Part shown: positions 6,453 to 11,599 of the stretch, piece after piece
Numbering within the stretch: the stretch's first letter is position 1
Layout of the letters: the number at the start of each line of letters is the position of its first letter
Origin: Synergistaceae bacterium
GTDB lineage: Bacteria > Synergistota > Synergistia > Synergistales > Synergistaceae
Assembly: GCA_012728505.1 (NCBI GenBank)
Contig: JAAYEY010000238.1
Coordinates: 1-11,599 of the forward strand
Length of the DNA: 11,599 nucleotides
Direction: 5' to 3'
Notes under the pieces: generated by a model
Database searches by the model: none
What the model was told of the DNA's origin: nothing
What the model saw: the letters and a program-made list of their open reading frames with translations, nothing else
Translations under genes and position numbers: made by a program

Positions 6453-6630
6453 AAAAATACCCCGCAAAAGCCGTGTACGGAAGGTCTTGACCCGCTCCTA
6501 ACAAGGATTAGAACCCAACCCGTGATGCTTGGTCGACCAACGAGGTCTCCGCCGCAAACGGGAAAAAAGTTCAGCCGGGATTTATTGTTGGCTCAAGACA
6601 CTACCCGTATTCCACGAACTTCGCAGGGTC
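6453..6630 (-). ncRNA. Predicted 6S-like regulatory RNA
   Basis: The minus strand folds into one long interrupted hairpin of about 178 nt. Paired blocks, from outside in, are: 6628-6619 with 6460-6469 (10 pairs including G-U); 6616-6613 with 6472-6475 (CGUG/CACG); 6609-6605 with 6476-6480 (UACGG/CCGUA); 6599-6593 with 6484-6490 (GUCUUGA/UCAAGAC); 6589-6585 with 6500-6504 (AACAA/UUGUU). A large bubble (22 nt on one side, about 14 on the other) follows, then a terminal stem 6562-6558 with 6519-6523 (CCCGU/ACGGG) and an apical region containing the palindrome TTGGTCGACCAA (6529-6540). The closing stem is followed by a U-run (6457-6453). Length, a closing stem, a central bubble and a terminal stem match 6S RNA, which binds the RNA polymerase holoenzyme. 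My recollection is that Bacillus 6S-1 also lies near the rarA homologue. Other structured RNAs (an unnamed leader for the HAD gene) remain possible. Confidence 0.6.
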
Positions 6631-6633
6631 GAT

Positions 6634-6677
6634 ATTATATCCCTGTTCAATTATATAGTTTAGAATAAAAAAAACAA
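6634..6677 (-). promoter_or_regulatory. Promoter region of the 6S-like RNA and HAD-rarA operon
   Basis: Two perfect TATAAT boxes lie on the minus strand. The distal one (6655-6650) has TTGTTT (6677-6672) as -35 at 16 bp spacing and would start transcription near 6643. The proximal one (6639-6634) has no convincing -35 but would start near 6629-6627, exactly at the base of the long stem. Either gives an RNA of about 175-190 nt if it ends at the U-run. Confidence 0.5.
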
Positions 6678-6741
6678 GAGTACCAGCGCTTACACGCATT
6701 ACCAACCATCTAACGCCTGTGGAAATTGAGGATTCTCATAG

Positions 6742-6747
6742 TATAAT
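6742..6747 (+). promoter_or_regulatory. -10 element of the glycogen operon promoter
   Basis: A perfect TATAAT lies here, with transcription start predicted near 6754. This gives a 5' untranslated region of about 38 nt before the TTG start at 6793. The -35 region at 17 bp spacing (GTGGAA, 6719-6724) is poor, so activation or an alternative promoter is possible. Confidence 0.4.
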
Positions 6748-6777
6748 CATATTGCCGGACCAACTGGCATAATGTGC

Positions 6778-6795
6778 GGAGGTGATTTTTACTTG
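6778..6795 (+). promoter_or_regulatory. Ribosome binding site deciding a TTG start
   Basis: GGAGGTGA (6778-6785), a near-perfect Shine-Dalgarno, is 7 nt before TTG (6793-6795). The in-frame ATG at 6772 lies upstream of this site and has none of its own. The protein from the TTG begins MFNIAVHGHFYQPP, as expected for a GH57 N-terminus, so the TTG is preferred. Confidence 0.8.
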
Positions 6796-9700
6796 TTTAA
6801 TATAGCCGTTCATGGACATTTCTATCAACCCCCGCGCGAAGACCCTTGGCTTGGGGTGGTTTTAGAAGATCCAACCGCAACACCAGCCCATGACTGGAAC
6901 CAAAGAATAGCCAACGAGTGCTATAGACCAAACTGCGCAGCAAAGATACTCGGACCTGACGGTCGCATCGCATCGGTGATAAACAACTATTCATACCTGA
7001 GTTTCAACTTTGGACCGACACTTCACAGGTGGATTGAGAAAGAAGATCCTGCGGTCAATTCAATATTGGTGGACTCAGGCGAAAAAGCAATATCTCAAGC
7101 TTACAACCATATGATAATGCCTCTTGCTTCTGCTGAAGACAAAAAAACTCAAACTGTATGGGGCATAAAAGATTTTGAATACCGGTTCAAAAGAAAACCA
7201 GAAGGGATGTGGCTTCCGGAAACCGCCGTCGATATCGCCACGCTTGAAGTCCTCAGCGAAAACGGCATAGCCTTTACTATTTTGGCTCCGAGCCAGTGCA
7301 GTGCAGTAAACATAAATGGAACATGGAAAGATACACCTGACGGAAACGGTCTCGATGTTACATTGCCATATATCTGTAGGCTCCCCTCTGGCAGAATGAT
7401 AACTATCGTCTTCTATCACGGAGAGATAGCACATGGAATTGCATTCGGAGGACTTCTCAAAAACGGAGACAAACTAAGAGACGCACTCCTAAACTCTTTT
7501 AAGACCCCATCAGAAGAAAGACTTCTCGTCGTTGCAACAGACGGTGAGACATACGGACACCATCATAAATTCGGAGATATGGCCTTGGCCCGCCTTTTTA
7601 AAAGGCTCAGTGAAGATGCAGAAGTAAACCTTCCTGATATAGGTACATTCTTGGAGGAACATCCTGCAAGATTTGAGTGCCGCATCAAGGAGAATTCATC
7701 TTGGTCCTGTGTGCACGGGATAGAGCGCTGGCGCAGCGATTGTGGATGCAAAACAGGCGGCGAGACAGGGTGGAACCAGGGATGGCGGGGACCTCTAAGG
7801 GATGCTTTCAACAGGCTTGCTGAGAAGGTAGACCAGATTTATTACGATGGCCTCTCCCCATACTGTGACCCATGGGAGTTCAGAAACTTATCCATTGAGC
7901 TTTACAGGTCGGCAAGAAAAAACAAAAAAGAAGAAGACCAAGCAGGGCTCGATTTTATTTCAAAGAATCTGGGCATCTTCGATGATAAAGAACAAAAAAA
8001 GCTCTTTTCACTTCTTGAGGCTGAGAGAATGCGAATGTTTATGTTCACTTCGTGCGGATGGTTTTTCAACGACATCTCAGGAGTCGAGACAAAACAGGTA
8101 ATGTCCTTTGCGATAAGGGCAGCGGAACTGGCTCAAGAAGCATCTGACAAGGACTTGATGAAAGACCTGATGGCTGACCTTGCCAAAGTAAAGGGCAATG
8201 ACAAAAAATTTATCAGTGCAAAAATAATCGCTGAGCGGGAAATAATACCTAAAATACCTGCTAATAACGGTGCTAGGAACGGTAGATGTTTAAAAGGAAC
8301 AGCAGCAGGGAAAAAGACAGTCTTTTCTGCTACGAAACACAGCCAATTTGGAGGAGAAAACATGACAGATATGAATTACGGAGGAAACCTTGCCGAGTCT
8401 ATTCTATCGACACTTGAAAGAGATCCTGCATTCAGAAACGTAGCCTATTTTTCTATGGAGATCGGATTAACCCCTGAAATACCAACTTATTCCGGCGGTC
8501 TGGGAATACTTGCAGGCGACATACTCAAGAGCTCTGCTGATCTGGGAGTGCCAATGGTAGGAATGACCCTTCTTTATAAAAAAGGTTATTTTGCACAGAA
8601 AATCAACGAAGAGGGCAGACAGACAGAAAAACCGGTGGAATGGGATCCTTCAGAGCTTCTTACTTTCCTACCGAACAGAGTGAGCATCGTAATGAATCAT
8701 AGGAATGTCTCTGTGGGAGTATGGTCTTACACAATAGTTGGAAATTCCGGTCATCCTATCCCCATTCTCTTTCTCGATACGGATCTACCTGAAAATTGCC
8801 CTGAAGACAGGGAGCTCACAGCCGAACTGTATGGGGGAGACAACAAATACAGACTATGCCAGGAACTAATACTTGGAATAGGCGGCCTCAGGATACTTCG
8901 TGATCTGGGGTACAAAACGGTCAAAACATTTCACCTTAATGAGGGACATGCAGGTTTTATTACTCTTGAGCTACTTAGAGAACTGGGCTATCCCGACCTT
9001 CAGAAAGTGCGCAACCATGTGGTTTTCACAACTCATACCCCCGTCGAAGCGGGTCATGATTTCTTCTCCTATGATCTTATCAATAATGTTATCGAGAGCT
9101 CTTTTGTTGCACAACTCAAGGAGACGATAGGCGGCAGCGGTCTCTCAATGACAGACCTTGCCCTTAAGTTCAGCCGATATGTAAACGGTGTATCGCGCAA
9201 GCACGCCGAAGTCAGCAGAGCTATGTTCAAATCTGATTCCATTGACTGGATAACAAACGGAGTGCACTCAGCCACCTGGACATGCGAATCATTCGCAGCT
9301 CTCTATGACAAATACATACCAGGCTGGCAAACTAACACGAGCAGCTTGATGCAGGCGATACATATACCGAGCGATGAAATATGGGAAGCACATCAGACTG
9401 CGAAACTGAAACTCCTCGATATGGTCTTTGAAGAGACAGGAGAAAAACTTGACCCAGAGATACTCACGATAGGATTTGCCAGAAGGGCTGCAACATATAA
9501 AAGGGCTGACCTCGTCTTTACAGACATAAAAAGGCTTCTCGAAATGGGGGCAGGCAAGATACAGTTCATATTCTCGGGAAAAGCACACCCTCATGACGAA
9601 CCAGGGAAAGAAATCTTGCATAAAATATACAATATCTCAAAGGAACTGGGCGAAAGGATGCCGGTTGTCTTTATAGAGAACTATAATATAGTTCCCGCAA

Positions 9701-10098
9701 AGCTTATAACTTCAGGCGTAGATCTTTGGCTGAACACTCCGGTAAGACCAAGAGAAGCATCGGGAACAAGCGGAATGAAGTGCGTACATAACGGCATAAT
9801 GAACTTCTCTGTTCTTGACGGCTGGTGGGTAGAAGGCTGCCTTGAAGGACACACCGGATGGGCTATAGGATCGGAACCAGCCCCCAATGATGTGAACGGC
9901 TACAACGAATCTGAAGACGCAGAGGATCTATACAAAAAACTGCAAAATAAGATTCTACCTCTCTATTACAACAACAGGCCAAGATGGATAAGGATGATGA
10001 AGCTAGCCATTTCTATCAACGCGAGTTACTTCAACACACACAGGGTCGTAAGAGAATATTGTGAAAAAGCATACGGAACTGTTTTCAGAGGCCTTTAG
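6793..10098 (+). CDS. Fused GH57/DUF3536 glycoside hydrolase and GT35 alpha-glucan phosphorylase
   Basis: This is a single uninterrupted frame of 1,101 residues (numbered from the TTG start). The N-terminal half is a GH57-type (beta/alpha)7 domain: HGHFYQPP (7-14), GMWLPE (E143, candidate nucleophile) and ATDGETYGHHH (D250, candidate acid/base). A DUF3536-like region (about 300-480) holds SSWSCVHGIERW and SCGWFFNDISG. GH57 enzymes include glucan-branching enzymes, amylases and glucanotransferases; the activity here is not decided. After a low-complexity linker (about 485-520) comes a short GT35 phosphorylase (524-1101) with AYFSMEIGL, SGGLGILAGD, TTHTPVEAGHD and GTSGMK, whose K996 is the expected PLP-binding lysine. 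It would release glucose-1-phosphate from alpha-1,4-glucan, and it lacks the long N-terminal allosteric region of large phosphorylases. An internal ATG (8362) with its own Shine-Dalgarno could give a separate 578-residue phosphorylase. The gene is followed 2 bp later by glgA. Confidence 0.9.
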   Translation: MFNIAVHGHFYQPPREDPWLGVVLEDPTATPAHDWNQRIANECYRPNCAAKILGPDGRIASVINNYSYLSFNFGPTLHRWIEKEDPAVNSILVDSGEKAISQAYNHMIMPLASAEDKKTQTVWGIKDFEYRFKRKPEGMWLPETAVDIATLEVLSENGIAFTILAPSQCSAVNINGTWKDTPDGNGLDVTLPYICRLPSGRMITIVFYHGEIAHGIAFGGLLKNGDKLRDALLNSFKTPSEERLLVVATDGETYGHHHKFGDMALARLFKRLSEDAEVNLPDIGTFLEEHPARFECRIKENSSWSCVHGIERWRSDCGCKTGGETGWNQGWRGPLRDAFNRLAEKVDQIYYDGLSPYCDPWEFRNLSIELYRSARKNKKEEDQAGLDFISKNLGIFDDKEQKKLFSLLEAERMRMFMFTSCGWFFNDISGVETKQVMSFAIRAAELAQEASDKDLMKDLMADLAKVKGNDKKFISAKIIAEREIIPKIPANNGARNGRCLKGTAAGKKTVFSATKHSQFGGENMTDMNYGGNLAESILSTLERDPAFRNVAYFSMEIGLTPEIPTYSGGLGILAGDILKSSADLGVPMVGMTLLYKKGYFAQKINEEGRQTEKPVEWDPSELLTFLPNRVSIVMNHRNVSVGVWSYTIVGNSGHPIPILFLDTDLPENCPEDRELTAELYGGDNKYRLCQELILGIGGLRILRDLGYKTVKTFHLNEGHAGFITLELLRELGYPDLQKVRNHVVFTTHTPVEAGHDFFSYDLINNVIESSFVAQLKETIGGSGLSMTDLALKFSRYVNGVSRKHAEVSRAMFKSDSIDWITNGVHSATWTCESFAALYDKYIPGWQTNTSSLMQAIHIPSDEIWEAHQTAKLKLLDMVFEETGEKLDPEILTIGFARRAATYKRADLVFTDIKRLLEMGAGKIQFIFSGKAHPHDEPGKEILHKIYNISKELGERMPVVFIENYNIVPAKLITSGVDLWLNTPVRPREASGTSGMKCVHNGIMNFSVLDGWWVEGCLEGHTGWAIGSEPAPNDVNGYNESEDAEDLYKKLQNKILPLYYNNRPRWIRMMKLAISINASYFNTHRVVREYCEKAYGTVFRGL
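8350..8364 (+). promoter_or_regulatory. Internal ribosome binding site and ATG at the GH57-phosphorylase junction
   Basis: GGAGGA (8350-8355) lies 6 nt before an in-frame ATG (8362-8364) that starts MTDMNYGGNLAESIL, a typical N-terminus for a short alpha-glucan phosphorylase. A product from here would be 578 residues with its PLP lysine at 473. No stop codon separates it from the GH57 half. This is either a real second start or the relic of a formerly separate gene. Confidence 0.65.
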
Positions 10099-10100
10099 AG

Positions 10101-11582
10101 ATGATTACTTATAAACATTTTACGCTCAAGGTGCTCCACATTGCCCCAGAGTGTTCCCCACTGGCCAAAAAAGGCGGACTTGGAGATGTCATAGGAACAC
10201 TCCCCAAAGCATTGAAAAAACAGAACATCGACGCTAGAGTCCTTCTCCCTGCCTGGCCGGGAGTCATAGAAAAAGCTGCCAAAATAGGCAAGCTGAATAA
10301 AGAACCGTTGGGGAAAATAAGTGTCGCCCTGAACTGGCGGGCTTATACCGCATCTGTACTGGAGGCCGATATCGGAGGACTTCATGTGTACCTGCTGGAT
10401 CAGCCGGAACTTTTCTCTGACCCTAATATTTATCCCGAGAGACTTGACCAGGAGACCATTCTGCCTTTTGTCTTTCTTTCCTTTGCCTCTTTCGAGCTTC
10501 CGAAGCTAAACGGATGGAAGCCACAGTTTCTACATAGCCACGACTGGACCACCGCTCCCGTTTCCGCCGCACTACGTTGGCACAGGTATTATTCAAGCTT
10601 TAACGAAGATTATGATACCGTATTCACTATACATAACCTGGCATTCCAAGGAATAATCAACCATTCTGTCCTCGACGGCTGGGGATTCTGTCCCGATGCA
10701 TACTCCAACCTAGATTCAGACAGCATGGAATTTTTTGGACAACTGAACGTTATGAAAGGAGCAATCACCACCTCCGAGGCATTCACAACGGTAAGCCCCA
10801 GTTACTCTTGGGATATACAGACCCCAAATGGAGGCTTAGGTCTTGATGGGGTCATAGTAGCTAATAGAGACAAACTAAGAGGAATAATAAACGGGATAGA
10901 CTATGATGTCTGGAATCCTGAAACAGACTGCTTCATCCCCTCTAATTACAGCTTGAAAAACATGAGCGGAAAAGAAGAATGCAGAAAAGCCCTTTTAAAA
11001 GAATGTGGCTGGAAAGATGACGGTAGACCACTGCTCATCTTTGTCGGAAGGTTGACAGAACAAAAAGGGGTTGACATGATGACCCAGGCCCTTAAATCAC
11101 TTCTTGCTAAAAAGGTCAGATGCGTTATTGTCGGATCAGGCAATGATATGTACACAAGAAAGATAACAGAATTCGAAAAAGAAAATCCCGACTCCGTACA
11201 TGCAACTCTGGAATTTAACGAGGACATGGCACATCTTACCTATGCTGGAGGAGACATACTTCTCATGCCCTCTCTCTTCGAACCCTGCGGGCTATCCCAG
11301 CTGATAGCCTTTGCCTATGGGACAATACCGGTCGCAAGAGCTACAGGAGGACTTGCCGACACTGTTATAGACGCTGACGGATCTACCGACGGAACCGGCT
11401 TTCTGTTTACCGATTACACTCCTAGCGAGCTCAGAAAAGCCATTGAAAGAGCTCTGGAAGCAAAAAAGGACAATGAGAAATGGAACAGCATCGTAAAGAA
11501 TGCAATGAGTGCAGATTTTTCATGGGATAATTCTGCAAAAGCTTATGCTGAGCTCTACAGAGACATTTTGACATCAGACTGA
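10101..11582 (+). CDS. glgA: Glycogen (starch) synthase, GT5 family
   Basis: GlgA adds glucose from ADP-glucose (UDP-glucose in some lineages) to the non-reducing end of alpha-1,4-glucan. This 493-residue protein is complete (E. coli GlgA is 477). The N-terminal Rossmann domain starts KVLHIAPECSPLAKKGGLGD, with the nucleotide-sugar loop KKGGLGD at 23-29. HSHDWTTAPV, TIHNLAFQG and NGIDYDVWNPETD follow, and the C-terminal domain has VGRLTEQKGVDM and FEPCGLSQLIA with the catalytic-site Glu at 394. The ATG lies 2 bp after the upstream stop, with AGAGG (10087-10091) inside the end of the previous gene, so translation is coupled to the phosphorylase fusion. The donor cannot be told from the sequence alone, since no glgC lies in the window. 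The gene ends 17 bp before the window edge, so downstream operon members are not visible. Confidence 0.96.
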   Translation: MITYKHFTLKVLHIAPECSPLAKKGGLGDVIGTLPKALKKQNIDARVLLPAWPGVIEKAAKIGKLNKEPLGKISVALNWRAYTASVLEADIGGLHVYLLDQPELFSDPNIYPERLDQETILPFVFLSFASFELPKLNGWKPQFLHSHDWTTAPVSAALRWHRYYSSFNEDYDTVFTIHNLAFQGIINHSVLDGWGFCPDAYSNLDSDSMEFFGQLNVMKGAITTSEAFTTVSPSYSWDIQTPNGGLGLDGVIVANRDKLRGIINGIDYDVWNPETDCFIPSNYSLKNMSGKEECRKALLKECGWKDDGRPLLIFVGRLTEQKGVDMMTQALKSLLAKKVRCVIVGSGNDMYTRKITEFEKENPDSVHATLEFNEDMAHLTYAGGDILLMPSLFEPCGLSQLIAFAYGTIPVARATGGLADTVIDADGSTDGTGFLFTDYTPSELRKAIERALEAKKDNEKWNSIVKNAMSADFSWDNSAKAYAELYRDILTSD

Positions 11583-11599
11583 TTCTTTTAATAGAGACA

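Noticed and set aside
6453..6630. T-box, tmRNA, RNase P or SRP RNA as identity of the structured RNA
   Set aside because: I see no T-box sequence, no tRNA-like acceptor with tag frame, no RNase P conserved blocks and no SRP GGAA domain. The length suits none of these except 6S.
6336..6668. 110-codon plus-strand open frame
   Set aside because: It overlaps the 5' end of the HAD gene and the whole structured RNA on the opposite strand. It has no plausible protein motif and its start lies within a real gene.
8150..8360. Sequencing frameshift creating the GH57-phosphorylase fusion
   Set aside because: Both halves and the linker share one frame, so no frameshift is needed to explain it. A lost stop codon remains possible and is covered in the findings.

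Overview
The window looks like a chromosomal segment of an anaerobic, moderately AT-rich bacterium. An amino-acid-fermenting lineage such as Synergistota fits best: there is a RocB-type peptidase, a short alpha-glucan phosphorylase paired with a GH57 protein and GlgA, and a PduO-type cobalamin adenosyltransferase. A Bacillota relative cannot be excluded. The assignment is inferred from gene content only, with no database comparison. No phage, transposase, CRISPR or toxin genes are visible.

Layout. Positions 1-737 have no recognisable gene. They hold two copies (R1, R2) of a dispersed non-coding repeat, a possible terminator and a good TTGACA promoter. A rocB-like M20 peptidase gene (738-2408, TTG start) follows and ends in a strong terminator. 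Positions 2507-2845 hold a third repeat copy (R3), which abuts the 3' end of a minus-strand tRNA-Leu(CAA). Divergent from the tRNA is a two-gene operon: a Cys-rich DUF2703-like protein and a PduO-type ATP:cob(I)alamin adenosyltransferase. It ends at a bidirectional GC-rich terminator shared with the convergent minus-strand operon. That operon reads, in transcription order, a predicted 6S-like structured RNA (about 6630-6453), a HAD phosphatase with an unidentified C-terminal domain, and rarA (mgsA). The last part is a plus-strand glycogen operon: a 1,101-residue GH57/DUF3536-glucan phosphorylase fusion and glycogen synthase GlgA, 2 bp apart.

How the genes work together. GlgA extends alpha-1,4-glucan from a nucleotide-glucose donor. 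The phosphorylase half releases glucose-1-phosphate from it. The GH57 half probably remodels or cuts the glucan. Synthesis and breakdown are thus translationally coupled in one transcript. The rarA operon serves replication-fork maintenance and may be transcribed through or from the 6S-like RNA. The adenosyltransferase makes adenosylcobalamin for B12-dependent enzymes elsewhere.

The main points for a second look are: (1) the fused GH57-phosphorylase gene keeps a near-ideal internal ribosome binding site and ATG exactly at the domain junction, suggesting two products or a recent gene fusion; (2) an unlisted, well-paired 6S-like RNA lies in the 353-bp gap between the two operons; (3) a three-copy dispersed repeat is built of 11-12-bp degenerate units and ends in a hairpin with one compensatory base-pair change.
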